NCBI RefSeq assembly: GCF_015207735.1
Contig: NZ_JADEWG010000019.1
Coordinates: forward strand, 1 to 64,000
Direction: 5' to 3'
Source of the DNA: [Phormidium] sp. LEGE 05292
Lineage (GTDB): Bacteria > Cyanobacteriota > Cyanobacteriia > Cyanobacteriales > Aerosakkonemataceae
Length of the DNA: 64,000 bases
In this document: positions 18,923-29,000 of the stretch, one piece after another
Layout of the letters: the number at the start of each line of letters is the position of its first letter
Numbering within the stretch: position 1 is the stretch's first letter
Notes under the pieces: model-generated
What the model was told of the DNA's origin: nothing
The model's input: the letters and a program-made list of their open reading frames with translations, nothing else
Database searches by the model: none
Program-made: the position numbers and the translations under genes

Positions 18923-20212
18923 ATGCAACTAAGAGCTTTGTTAGCAAAATCACGATTAAAGTCAAACAAATCACCTTTGACCCGTAAAGGATGGCAGAAA
19001 TTTCCTAAAAATTTTGGCTTGCTCGTCCTGGCATCACTAATCACAGTTTTGCTAATTGGTCAACCAATCAAAGCTTTTGCTCAACTGATTCCCATTCCCC
19101 AAGAACAAATTGCGCCACCAGTTGCACAGCCACCAGCGCAGGAAATTCGCGGAGTTTGGATGACCAGCAATGATACTGACGTGCTCATGGATAACGCCAA
19201 ACTGCAAAATGCCGTGAATCAATTAGCACAACTGAATTTCAACACGATTTATCCAGTCGTTTGGAATTCAGGTTATGTGCAGTATCCCAACAGCGAATTA
19301 GCAAAAAAAACCGGAATTTATCAATCTTATATCGGCAAAGGTTCTCAGGGACAAGACATTTTAGCGGAATTAATTAAATTTGCTCATCACCATCGATTGC
19401 TAGTAATTCCCTGGTTTGAGTTTGGTTTCATGGCTCCGCAAACCTCCGAATTAGTCTTAAATCATCCCAATTGGTTAACACAAAAACAGGATGGTAGTCA
19501 AACATCAATTAGTGCAGCTGGCGAAGTAGTTTGGTTAAATCCTTTCCTTCCTGAAGTTCAGCAATTTATGACTGATTTAGTTTTGGAAGTTATCAGTAAA
19601 TATAATGTTGATGGCGTTCAATTTGACGATCATACCTGTTTACCTAAAGAATTCGGATACGATCGCTACACCCTAGCCTTATATAAACAAGAAACTGGTA
19701 AAGACGCACCAACAAATCCCGAAGATCCTGCCTGGATGCGTTGGCGTGCGGATAAAATTACTGCCTTCATGACGCAACTTAATCAAGCAGTCAAACAGAG
19801 AAAACCCCAAGCAATTTTCTCCGTTTCACCCAACCCTTACATCACTGCTTACAATGGTTATTTGCAAGATTGGACAACTTGGGTAGAACAAAATATTGTC
19901 GATGAATTAATTGTCCAAGTTTATCGTCCTGATATGCCCAGTTTTCTTGAACAAATTGTGCGTCCAGAAATTCAAGCAGCGCAACAAAAAATTCCTACCG
20001 CAGTTGGTGTTCTCACAGGGTTAAGAAATCGCCCAGTACCCATGCCACTAATTCAGTCTAAAGTACAAGCAGCACGCGATCGCGGATTAGGTGTCACTTT
20101 CTTCTTCTACGAAAGCCTTTGGGAATATGCACCAGAATCCAGCACCGAACGCAAATCTAACTTCAAAGCCTTATTTAATTCCCCTGCTTCTCGCATCACC
20201 GCACAGCAATAA
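18923..20212 (+). CDS. Secreted GHL10 (DUF187) family glycoside-hydrolase-like protein
   Basis: A 429-residue protein of the glycosyl-hydrolase-like 10 family. Residues 1-55 hold a basic stretch and a hydrophobic helix (LLVLASLITVLLIGQPIKAFAQ) that fits a signal peptide or anchor. The domain begins at EIRGVWMTSNDTDVL, a family hallmark, and continues with NFNTIYPVVWNSGYVQYPN, WFEFGFMAP, and DGVQFDDHTCLP carrying the putative catalytic acidic pair, then ISPNPYITAYNGYLQDW-type strands. The natural substrate is not established, though peptidoglycan or exopolysaccharide is often suggested for the family. Start ATG 18923 fits. The following gap carries a palindromic element. Confidence 0.9.
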   Translation: MQLRALLAKSRLKSNKSPLTRKGWQKFPKNFGLLVLASLITVLLIGQPIKAFAQLIPIPQEQIAPPVAQPPAQEIRGVWMTSNDTDVLMDNAKLQNAVNQLAQLNFNTIYPVVWNSGYVQYPNSELAKKTGIYQSYIGKGSQGQDILAELIKFAHHHRLLVIPWFEFGFMAPQTSELVLNHPNWLTQKQDGSQTSISAAGEVVWLNPFLPEVQQFMTDLVLEVISKYNVDGVQFDDHTCLPKEFGYDRYTLALYKQETGKDAPTNPEDPAWMRWRADKITAFMTQLNQAVKQRKPQAIFSVSPNPYITAYNGYLQDWTTWVEQNIVDELIVQVYRPDMPSFLEQIVRPEIQAAQQKIPTAVGVLTGLRNRPVPMPLIQSKVQAARDRGLGVTFFFYESLWEYAPESSTERKSNFKALFNSPASRITAQQ

Positions 20213-20248
20213 GATTGAAGGCAGAAGAGAGTTTTGAGTTTTGAGTTT

Positions 20249-20316
20249 GTAGGGGCGGGTTTAGCAGATAATTTCGTTATCACAGCAGAAGAATTAACTG
20301 CAAAACCCGCCCTTAC
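20249..20316. repeat. Palindromic repeat with GGGGCGGGTTT ends (intergenic copy 2)
   Basis: GTAGGGGCGGGTTTAGCAGA at the left and AAAACCCGCCCTTAC at the right are inverted. The flanks (GAGTTTTGAGTTT left, AGAGTTTTGAGTT right) are also shared with the copy at 24042-24109, which lies in reverse orientation inside a gene. The interior matches that copy over nearly its whole length (GCAGATAA, CAGCAGAAGA, TTAAC). The element here lies between two genes and is not translated. Confidence 0.85.
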
Positions 20317-20348
20317 AGAGTTTTGAGTTAAGGGAAAAGTTCTCAGTT

Positions 20349-21434
20349 TTAAATTACCTCCTCTGCTCCCCTGCTCCCCTGCTCCTCTGCCCCCCTGCTC
20401 CCCTGCTCCTCTTTGGGTTGCCATTGATTAAGTATATCCTTGACTAAAGCTTCCTTTAACCAAATTTGCACCACAATTAAAAGCGGAATTGCTAAAAACA
20501 AACCCAAAAACCCGAAAAAGCTAGAAAAAATTACCACTGATAAAATAGTAAATACTGGTAACAAAGACACCTGCTGCTTCATCACCATTGGCACCAAAAC
20601 CAAGCTTTCAAACTGCTGAATTACAACGTACAAAATTATTACTGCCACAGCTTTCCAAGGTGCATCGAGAAAAGCTAATAATGCAGGTGGAATTAAACTT
20701 AAAGTTGGGCCGACATTAGGAATAAACTCTAACAAACCTGCTAACAAAGCATTAACTAATGGCAATGGCACTTGTAAAATTAATAGCCCAATATAACTAA
20801 CTACGGCAATCACTAACATATCAAATAAAGTGCCTTTAATCCAGCCAACCAAAGAGCGTTCGCACTCCGAAAGAATCTCTTCAACTCGCCGCCGATAAAA
20901 TGCCGGAAACGCCAATACAAAAACTCGGCGATATGGCACAGGATTTACCAAAAACATGATAGTTACTACTAAAAATAGCAGAAAATTTAAGACAATACCC
21001 AAAGAATTATTAAAGAAAGCAAAAAAGTTACCAAATAGCCGAGTTGTCCAAGTTTGTAAATTTTGTGTAAAACCTTGTAAATTACGAATATTATCTACCA
21101 GTTGTTGAGGAACTACAGTTTGTATCCATTCAAACCAAAGACGCACTCTTTGTAATGATTGTGGTAACAAATAAACTAATTTTTGTCCTTGAGCAAAAAT
21201 TGGCGGAAATACCACCGCAAAAAAACCAACTATCAATAATAGTAAAAATATAATTGTTAGAGCAACAGCAATGCCTCGTTGCATCCGAGTTCGCTGAAGT
21301 AATTGCACCACTCTATTTAAAACTGTTGCTAAAACTACCGCACCAAACACCAATAAGACAATTTGGTTAATTTGCCACAATATATAAACAGAAAGAATAA
21401 AGGCAAGTACTCCTAACCATTGCCCAAATCGCAC
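20349..21434 (-). CDS. AI-2E family transporter (PerM-like membrane protein)
   Basis: A 361-residue polytopic membrane protein of the AI-2E/PerM family. It begins with a helix pair (LGVLAFILSVYILWQINQIVLLVFGAVV cut by the usual loop), has the long periplasmic loop, and ends with the conserved GLLEFIPNVGPTLSLIPPALLA and VFLSSFFGFLGLFLAIPL-like segments. Members are thought to export small molecules, but substrates are rarely proven. The last ~20 residues (PKEEQGSRGAEEQGSRGAEE) are not family sequence. They are a translation of the GAGCAGGGGAGCAGGGG repeat tract common in intergenic DNA, so the natural C-terminus was probably near LNQWQ. It is divergent from the next gene. Confidence 0.9.
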   Translation of the reverse strand: MRFGQWLGVLAFILSVYILWQINQIVLLVFGAVVLATVLNRVVQLLQRTRMQRGIAVALTIIFLLLLIVGFFAVVFPPIFAQGQKLVYLLPQSLQRVRLWFEWIQTVVPQQLVDNIRNLQGFTQNLQTWTTRLFGNFFAFFNNSLGIVLNFLLFLVVTIMFLVNPVPYRRVFVLAFPAFYRRRVEEILSECERSLVGWIKGTLFDMLVIAVVSYIGLLILQVPLPLVNALLAGLLEFIPNVGPTLSLIPPALLAFLDAPWKAVAVIILYVVIQQFESLVLVPMVMKQQVSLLPVFTILSVVIFSSFFGFLGLFLAIPLLIVVQIWLKEALVKDILNQWQPKEEQGSRGAEEQGSRGAEEVI

Positions 21435-21575
21435 AATTTTTTCTCCTATTTTTGGTTATGATAAAAAATTATCTTGGCTGGATTTCTACTTGACATCTAT
21501 CCTAAGAGTGCTAAATACCATTGCTCTTGCAGAATCAGTGGTACAACTTTATCGTTTATGTGAAGGAAGATTGCT

Positions 21576-24500
21576 ATGACTCCAACGGCTTCATCTAGGT
21601 TCTGGGAATTAATCGGTGAAGTATTTAGTTTTAATTCGGAAGCATTTGAAACTATTATTAATCTACATGAGGGAATGCTGCTAGCATTGCTGGTTGTGGT
21701 ATTAGCTGGTTTATCTTTGAGTGTGGGACAAAGTATTATCCTGTTCATTAATCGCGTTAAGCCAGCGCGTTTTGTTTTTAGCTTGTTGCTGAATGCAATT
21801 CTGTTTACCTTTGGCTTTGTATTTTTAGTATTTAGTACCTGGCTGATTTGTCTGTTACCTTGGTCGGTGAATGTTCCTTTTTGGCATCTGATGGAGGTGT
21901 TGGGGCTAAGTTACGCACCGCTGCTGTTCAGCTTTTTGGGGGCGTTACCCTACTTAGGGGTGCCGATTTTGAACTTACTATCGGTATGGCGGTTGCTGGC
22001 AATGATTGTTGGTTTTAGTGTTGTTGCTGGTGTGAGTGAGACGATCGCACTAGGTTATGTAGCATTTGGCTGGGTAGTTCTCCAACTATTAGAAAGTACC
22101 ATAGGACAACCGATCGCTAAATTAGGGAAAAAAGTTGCCGATAAAGTTGCCGGAGTTAAGTTAGCCACCAACAATCAAGAACTCCGGGAAATTGTCACAT
22201 CCGGCATCGGGCAAACCTCTTCACCAATAATTACCGCCAGCCAAACCAGAGTACCAGAAGTTAGACAGTTGTTCCAGGCATCCGGGCGATCGGCAACTGA
22301 TGCCGCCCAAGCAGTAGCCCAAACAGTAGCCAATCAACCAAGAACATCCACCGAACTGAAAGTCACTCACAGCATTAACACCTCCGATCCCATTGTTCAG
22401 CTAGAACAGGATAGCCGCAGTATTTCTGGAATTATCAAGTGGATCGTCAGTTTGCTAGCAATGGTAATCATTTTTATCATCGTAGCTGCTCTTTTGCGCC
22501 CGATTCGCGATGGGTTATTTGGCTGGTACGATCAATTACCTAGATTTTTGCGCTTAATTTTTAATTTATTTTGGATTGGTGTAGTGGCGATCGTCTTCGC
22601 TGGCTTACTCGCACCCCTAGAAACCCTTGGCTGGTGGGCAGGTTGGTATGGCGATGATTTAAATACAGTAGCAGCAGAGCAGGGGAGCAGGGGAGCAGCA
22701 AAGCAGGGGAGCACAGGAGCAGAGGAGCAAGAAAACTCCTTAACTCAACACTCAAAACTCTCTCGTTACATTGTTTACCTTGATGGCATTGGGCAATCTG
22801 GTGAAGAGTACACCCCCGATGTTGAGGACTTTCTCACTGCTTTCAAAGCTGTTTTACCCCAAGACATGGAACTAATCGAGGGATTAATGATGTACTCGGT
22901 ACTCAATAAACCCTTGAACGAAGACCGACCTTTAGCATTTTTGTGGCGACTGGCAGATAAAATGCGTTGGAGTAACCCAACGGCACTTTTGGGAATCATG
23001 CTCAATCTGCGAAATGTCTTTATTGTGGCAGTTTCCGCAGATCAACGTTATGGCCCAATTTATAATCAAGGCATTGCACAGGTACTTTACAACGGGCTAA
23101 TTGCACAGGGTTATCAACCAGGCAGCGGTGTGCCGATTACGCTCATTGGTTATAGTGGCGGTGGGCAAATGTCGGTAGCTGCTGGGTCATACTTAAAACG
23201 GGCAACAGGCGCACCGATCGATGTCATCTCTTTAGGTGGCGTAATGAGTGCCAACAACAACCTCCTTAAATTGCAACACCTCTACCATTTAGTCGGAGAA
23301 AAGGACTCTGTAGAACGCATTGGGCCAATTATGTTTCCCGGTCGTTGGAAAGTGTTCTTTTTATCTTACTGGAACCGCGCCAAACGCAAAGGGAAAATTA
23401 GTATCATTTCTTTGGGAGAAGTGGGACATCAAGTTCCAGGCGGGATGATGGACCCGAACGCATTTTTACCTGATGGACGTAGTTATTTACAGCAAACGAT
23501 CGAAGTAATTTTGCAAATTCTCGAAGGTAAAGCATTAAGGTCAGATCAGCAAATGAAGAGAAAAACCAGCAACTATGCACTCTATAAAGCAGCAGAGTTT
23601 ACCCGTCCCGATTATTATCCAGTTAATCAAACTGTAGATCCCACCCTATATCGCCCCATTGCTGATTGGATGGGTCGCTTGATTTTACCCAAACCGGAAC
23701 AAAGGCAGCGAGTGCGGGGAGTATTGCTGGAAATCTATCACGCACCTGATAATTATCAACACTTAGTTGGACAGGTGGTAAACTTGCGTTGGAGCAATGA
23801 GCCTTTTGTCCACAAGCTACTTGCAGCAGCTACCAGAGATGTTCACTTTAGCGCCGATGCTGAGTATCGCAGCAAATATGAGGGCTTAATTCATCCCGAT
23901 CGCTTAAACCACTGGCAACTAGTAGACCCTTTAGAATCTTTAGCTGGCTCTCATCCCACAGATGATGTAATTGTAATGCTCAATGAGCCAGTCAGGGTAG
24001 GAGAGCAGGAGAGCAGAGGGGCACAGGAGCAAAAAAACTCTGTACGGGCGGGTTTTGTTGTTAACTCTTCTGCTGAGAACACAGATTTATCTGCTAAACC
24101 CGCCCCTACAACTCAAAACTCTACCACTTCCCTCTACATCTCGACTACACCAATACAAATTACTGGGCGTTACTATGCACTGGTAAAATTTATCAAACCG
24201 ATCGCTGGTACAGATAAATTCCGAGTTTGGCATTTCAATAAAGCAACGCGAAAGTTTGATGGAGTTGAAGAAATTGTCAGAATGCCAGAGGTAAAGGCAA
24301 ATGCTAATGGTTGTTTTCCTTCCACTAGTCGCAGTATTGAGAGGGTTTCACTCAATGAACAAGGTTGGTATATTTATGGTGCCAAAGATAAGTCAGGAAC
24401 TTTTGTCGTTGAGTCTCTTGCTCCCCGTGCTTTGTTGGAACTGCATCCTCAAAAGATAATTTTTGGACGCAAACTAGGAGAAAATTATATCCGCAAAGGT

Positions 24501-25448
24501 GCTTGGGCAGATGCAGCAAAAAAGAAAGGTAGAATTACTTCCGTCTTGCTCAGTCCTCGTCGGGAGGGAATGGAAGAAGCGATCGCACAATGGCAAGAAA
24601 ACGACCTCGCTTTAGTTATTCACACCTACGGCGGTATCGGTGGGAAAAAGAAAGAACCAGCCGCTAGCACTCCCATTTTCTTTGGACATTTTGCTTATGG
24701 TGTAGCCCAAGTAATTTGGGAACCTCTAGCTGATGAATTAAGATTTGATATTCGCTATCACCAGGTTTATACTCATAACACAGATGGTATTATCGCCGGA
24801 ACTTTGCATTGGTCACGTTACATGGGCGATCGACAATTTGGTTGGGCAGGTTTACGTCCAGTGTGCGATATGTTGATTAAACTCGATTCCTTTACAGGTT
24901 TCTACAACCTTGATGGTACCCAGGTTTCTCCCTTAATACAAATGTTGCGTCAACTGCAAGTCATGACTGCTCGTTATCGCATCGGAGATGGCACCGGAGG
25001 AACTTTCGTTGGCCCTGCTAACAACTGCGCCCAAGACTCCAATCGAGCATTATTTGCCAGTCTGACGCAAACAACCAAATTTTTGCAAGCTAACCCGGAA
25101 ATAGTCAATAAATTACTAGAACCTAATCCAAAACAAGAGCAACGCTTCTGGCAACTCAAACACTTAAAGAAAGAACTGCAACAAGAACTGCAACCTTGTG
25201 GTGGGCCTCGTCCTGATTGGGAAAATAATGAGTATAATTTGGGCAGTACTTTGGAAGATAATCCCATACAAAACTTGTTAATGGGTTTAGCCAGTTGGCG
25301 CACCCTTCTTCCCCGAATTGCTAGTGATGCGATCGCCCAAATTTTTCTCAAATATGGGGCAACAATCTGGGTTTTACGCACTAATCAAATCGGTGGTTAC
25401 GATCCTGATATCGAACCGATCGCACCTACGAGTTTTTCCCTGTTTTGA
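21576..25448 (+). CDS. Large membrane-anchored alpha/beta-hydrolase-like protein of unknown function
   Basis: A 1290-residue protein. Residues 25-170 contain several membrane helices, and a second group lies at about 285-365. The soluble part from ~395 onward opens IVYLDGIGQSGEEYTPDVED and contains LIGYSGGGQMSVAAGSYL, a nucleophile-elbow GxSxG motif, then GEKDSVERIGP and GEVGHQVPG, giving a plausible Ser/Asp/His set. Further C-terminal regions include GHFAYGVAQVIWEPLADELRFD and a segment with FGWAGLRPVCDM, with no family I recognise. Two low-complexity insertions are visible. One at about residues 367-393 contains EQGSRGAAKQGSTGAEEQ. The other at about 809-850 contains a palindromic element. 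A lipase/peptidase role is only inference. RBS GAAGGA precedes ATG 21576. Confidence 0.8.
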   Translation: MTPTASSRFWELIGEVFSFNSEAFETIINLHEGMLLALLVVVLAGLSLSVGQSIILFINRVKPARFVFSLLLNAILFTFGFVFLVFSTWLICLLPWSVNVPFWHLMEVLGLSYAPLLFSFLGALPYLGVPILNLLSVWRLLAMIVGFSVVAGVSETIALGYVAFGWVVLQLLESTIGQPIAKLGKKVADKVAGVKLATNNQELREIVTSGIGQTSSPIITASQTRVPEVRQLFQASGRSATDAAQAVAQTVANQPRTSTELKVTHSINTSDPIVQLEQDSRSISGIIKWIVSLLAMVIIFIIVAALLRPIRDGLFGWYDQLPRFLRLIFNLFWIGVVAIVFAGLLAPLETLGWWAGWYGDDLNTVAAEQGSRGAAKQGSTGAEEQENSLTQHSKLSRYIVYLDGIGQSGEEYTPDVEDFLTAFKAVLPQDMELIEGLMMYSVLNKPLNEDRPLAFLWRLADKMRWSNPTALLGIMLNLRNVFIVAVSADQRYGPIYNQGIAQVLYNGLIAQGYQPGSGVPITLIGYSGGGQMSVAAGSYLKRATGAPIDVISLGGVMSANNNLLKLQHLYHLVGEKDSVERIGPIMFPGRWKVFFLSYWNRAKRKGKISIISLGEVGHQVPGGMMDPNAFLPDGRSYLQQTIEVILQILEGKALRSDQQMKRKTSNYALYKAAEFTRPDYYPVNQTVDPTLYRPIADWMGRLILPKPEQRQRVRGVLLEIYHAPDNYQHLVGQVVNLRWSNEPFVHKLLAAATRDVHFSADAEYRSKYEGLIHPDRLNHWQLVDPLESLAGSHPTDDVIVMLNEPVRVGEQESRGAQEQKNSVRAGFVVNSSAENTDLSAKPAPTTQNSTTSLYISTTPIQITGRYYALVKFIKPIAGTDKFRVWHFNKATRKFDGVEEIVRMPEVKANANGCFPSTSRSIERVSLNEQGWYIYGAKDKSGTFVVESLAPRALLELHPQKIIFGRKLGENYIRKGAWADAAKKKGRITSVLLSPRREGMEEAIAQWQENDLALVIHTYGGIGGKKKEPAASTPIFFGHFAYGVAQVIWEPLADELRFDIRYHQVYTHNTDGIIAGTLHWSRYMGDRQFGWAGLRPVCDMLIKLDSFTGFYNLDGTQVSPLIQMLRQLQVMTARYRIGDGTGGTFVGPANNCAQDSNRALFASLTQTTKFLQANPEIVNKLLEPNPKQEQRFWQLKHLKKELQQELQPCGGPRPDWENNEYNLGSTLEDNPIQNLLMGLASWRTLLPRIASDAIAQIFLKYGATIWVLRTNQIGGYDPDIEPIAPTSFSLF
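24042..24109. repeat. Palindromic repeat with GGGCGGGTTT ends inside the 1290-aa hydrolase gene
   Basis: This is the reverse-orientation counterpart of 20249-20316, including its GAGTTTTGAGTT-type flanks. Here it is read in frame within the coding sequence, giving a peptide including VVNSSAENTDLSAKPAP. It lies immediately after a second repeat tract translated as EQESRGAQEQ. No frameshift or stop results. Confidence 0.9.
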
Positions 25449-25519
25449 TCGATCTTAAGTTTTGCTTCTCATCTCATGTCCGTTGAATTACCCACAATAA
25501 AAACTCATCACGTTGTTGC

Positions 25520-25583
25520 GTAGGGACACAGCATCATAAATATTTTGGACAAACAGATCAAGTTAATTATGCCGTGTCCCTAC
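25520..25583. repeat. Inverted repeat GTAGGGACAC ... GTGTCCCTAC
   Basis: The ends GTAGGGACACAGCATCATAA and TTATGCCGTGTCCCTAC are inverted copies. A second copy with the same ends (GTAGGGATACGGCATCAT ... ATGATGCCGTGTCCCTAC) lies at 37370-37433. Both are in gaps between genes. Confidence 0.8.
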
Positions 25584-25623
25584 TCCTAATTATGGGTAAT
25601 CGACCGGACATGATATCACCCCT

Positions 25624-25663
25624 AAACCCGGTTTGCTTCCCATAAGTAAAAACCGGGTTTTTT
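25624..25663. terminator. Hairpin AAACCCGGTTT / AAACCGGGTTT plus T-run
   Basis: AAACCCGGTTT and AAACCGGGTTTTTTT pair around a short loop, followed by a T-run on the + strand. This fits a Rho-independent terminator for the 1290-residue protein gene, although it lies ~175 bp after the stop. ACCCGGTTT hairpins are also found at 55708-55750. Confidence 0.55.
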
Positions 25664-26058
25664 TCGGGTTTTTACTTAACTAATGACTATGGATAAAATT
25701 TAGTTTTTGTCTCCGTAATTTTACTCTAGGTTACTTAATAACTCTCATGTTACTTTGAGATTGTAGGTAATAAAGATTCATATATTTCTATTAAGCAACT
25801 ATCAATAAACTAGTTGGGATTAGCCTTTGATCAACTTCCCTTGGCTAGTTTGTAAATAGTGCTTTTTTGTGACCAAAAACAGACTATTTTACTTAAAGGA
25901 AATTATTTAATGTTTTTATTTTTAAATTAATAAACATTTATTGTGGTGGATTTTAACTGTTTTATATGGTTAAGTCAAGATTAATTTTTGTGTGTTGAAT
26001 TAGAGCGATCGGCTAATACGTAAATTACTAATTTTTTGGACTTTTACTAGAGATTGCT

Positions 26059-29000
26059 ATGCCTATTAACTTCACTGGTTCTTATTCTCAAAACTTTGAC
26101 GCTCTTGCTTCTTCAGGTACTAATCTGACATGGACAAATGATATTACACTTGCTGGATGGTTTCTTTTTAATCAAGTTTCTTTTGGCACGGCAATCACTG
26201 CTTACGACACAGGTACTGGAACTGATAATACCGGAAAATTTTACAGTTTTGGTTCAACAAGCTCCAGCGATCGCGCTTTGGGAGGAGTCGGATCGGGAGC
26301 AGCCTATTTTGGCTCCCCAGCAACAGGGGTAGCTGCTGGATGGATTGCCTTTGCTGCCACAAATACGACTAGCGCAACTATTAACAACCTGACTGTTGCT
26401 TTTAACGGTGAACAGTGGCGCAATGCGGGAAATACCACTGCTCAGTCAATGGTTCTACAGTATGGTTTTGGTACATCTTTTACTACAGTTTCTTGGAATA
26501 CCCCAGGTGGAAATTTTGATTGGACTTCTCCTGTCGCTACTGCAACTCCTAGTCCGGTTAATGGTAATCTAGCTGGTCGAGTAGCTAATCTGGGAGGAAC
26601 ACTCAGTAACTTAAACTGGGGAAATAACAGTACATTGTGGTTTCGTTGGATTGAAACTAATGATGCGGGAAACGATCACGGATTGGCGATCGATGATTTC
26701 TCAGTGTCCTTACCAACACCTCAACCAGATCTCACCATCAATTTATCCGCTTCCCCAAACCCAGTAACAGCTGGCACTGGCAACACTCTCACCTACACCC
26801 TCACAGCTAGCAACAATGGTACTGTCAACGCCACAGGTGTCAACATTAATTTCACCCTCCCCGCAGGAGTTGATATTATTAGCATTCCCCAAACTAGCGG
26901 ATTCCAAGCACAAATTCCTCCTCCTAATAACAACACTATTTCCTTCACAAACGGCAGCATTAATGCAGGTAGCAATGCCACATTAACAGTGCAAGTAGTT
27001 GCCTACAATGCTGGTACTCTCAACAGTACAGCAGTTATCGATCCAAACAATACTATTACCGAAAGCAACGAAAGCAACAACACTGCTGCTATTTCCACCA
27101 CAGTTAACCCCGGTCAACCCGATTTAAATCCTGGCATTTCTACTCCTGGCCCACTAACCGTAGGTACGCCCTTTAACTACACATTGGATATTCAAAACAA
27201 TGGTGGTGCTAATGCCAGCGGCGTTGAATTAACCTTCACTTTACCTGCCAACGTTACCTACAATTCCTCTAATATTTTCGGTGGTGGTTTTGGTAATCCA
27301 ACTATTAATGGTTCTACACTTACTTTCACTGGTGGAACCATCAATGCAGGTGAATTTGCCCAAATAGACGTTAACGTTACACCCAACCAAGCAGGTACTC
27401 TCGATGGTACAACCTTAGTTGCCGATCCTAAAAACATCATTACCGAAAGTAACGAAGTAAATAACTCAGTTACTACGGGTACTTTTACCGTGAACGCCGC
27501 ACCAGGAGTACTCATTAGTGAATCAGGCGGTAGTACTGAAATCGCAGAAGGCGGTGTCACAGACGAATACAAAGTAATCTTAACCACTCAACCCACTGCT
27601 GACGTAACCATTAACATCAATCCCGACAGTCAAACTCTCACCAATACCAACAGTTTAACCTTCACTTCTGCTAACTGGAATATTGCCCAAATTGTCAATG
27701 TCAAAGCAGTGGATGATTCCATCGTTGAAGGAAATCATGTTGGGAAAATTATTCATACTGCCATTACCAATGATGCTAACTATAAAGGAATTAATATTGC
27801 TTCCATCACGGCAAATATCACCGACAACGATACCCCAGGAGTGCTCATCAGCGAATCTGGCGGTAGCACAGACATCGCGGAAGGTGGTATCACAGACGAA
27901 TACAAAGTAATCTTAACCAGTCAACCCACTACTGACGTAACCATTAACATCAATCCCGACAGTCAAACTCTCACCAATACCAACAGTTTAACCTTCACTT
28001 CTGCTAACTGGAATATTGCCCAAATTGTCAATGTCAAAGCAGTGGATGATTCCATCGTTGAAGGAAATCATGTTGGGAAAATTATTCATACTGCAATTAC
28101 CAATGATGCTAACTATAAAGGAATTAACATTGCTTCTATCACGACAAATATCACCGACAACGATACCCCAGGAGTACTAATCAGTGAATCTGATGGTAGT
28201 ACTGACATTGCTGAAGGCGGTACCACAGACGAATACAAAGTGATCTTAACCAGTCAACCCACTACTGACGTAACCATTAACATCAATCCCGACAGTCAAA
28301 CTCTCACCAATACCAACAGTTTAACCTTCACTTCTGCTAACTGGAATATTGCCCAAATTGTCAATGTCAAAGCAGTGGATGATTCCATCGTTGAAGGAAA
28401 TCATGTTGGGAAAATTATTCATACTGCAATTACCAATGATGCTAACTATAAAGGAATTAACATTGCTTCTATCACGACAAATATAACTGACAACGATACA
28501 CAACCAACCCCAATTCCAACTCCAACCCCAACTCCAACCCCAACACCAACACCAACACCAACTCCAACACCAACTCAAACCCCAACTCCAATTCCAACTC
28601 AAACCCCAACTCAAACCCCAATTCCAACTCCAACCCCAGAATTAATACTTCATCCGTATATTTGTGGCTGTGAGGACTTAGAAAAACTAGTAGATAATAG
28701 CCACAATGGGAAAATTTCTGCTAGTAATCCCCCTCATGATTTGATGGTTGGAAGCGATAATTCTGACAGCTTATTTGGGGGAATTGGTAATGACAGTATC
28801 TTTGGTAGATTAGGTGATGATTTGATTTTTGGTAATCAAGACCGGGATTTCATTAATGGGAACAAAGGTAACGATACTATTTTTGGAGGAAAAGATGATG
28901 ATTTTGTCAGAGGTGGTCAAGATAATGACCTAGTTTTTGGTGATTTAGGTAATGATACTGTGTCTGGCGATCGCGGAAATGATAGCGTTTTTGGTATGGT

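Larger units (their letters stand above)
25449..26058. other. 610-bp intergenic region
   Basis: No gene is seen. It contains a palindromic element at 25520-25583 and a terminator-like hairpin at about 25624-25663 (separate entries). The AT-rich remainder to 26058 is a plausible promoter region for the RTX protein but shows no motif I would name. Confidence 0.5.

Noticed and set aside
20107-20424. 105-codon - strand frame with GSRG repeats
   Set aside because: It covers the end of the GHL10 gene in antisense and is made of translated intergenic repeats; not a gene.
24974-25381. 135-codon frame opposite the 1290-aa protein gene
   Set aside because: Antisense; cysteine/serine-rich composition typical of an opposite-strand shadow.
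28321-28614. - strand Trp/Ser-rich frame opposite the RTX gene
   Set aside because: Antisense of the TPTPTP linker codons; low complexity and no support.
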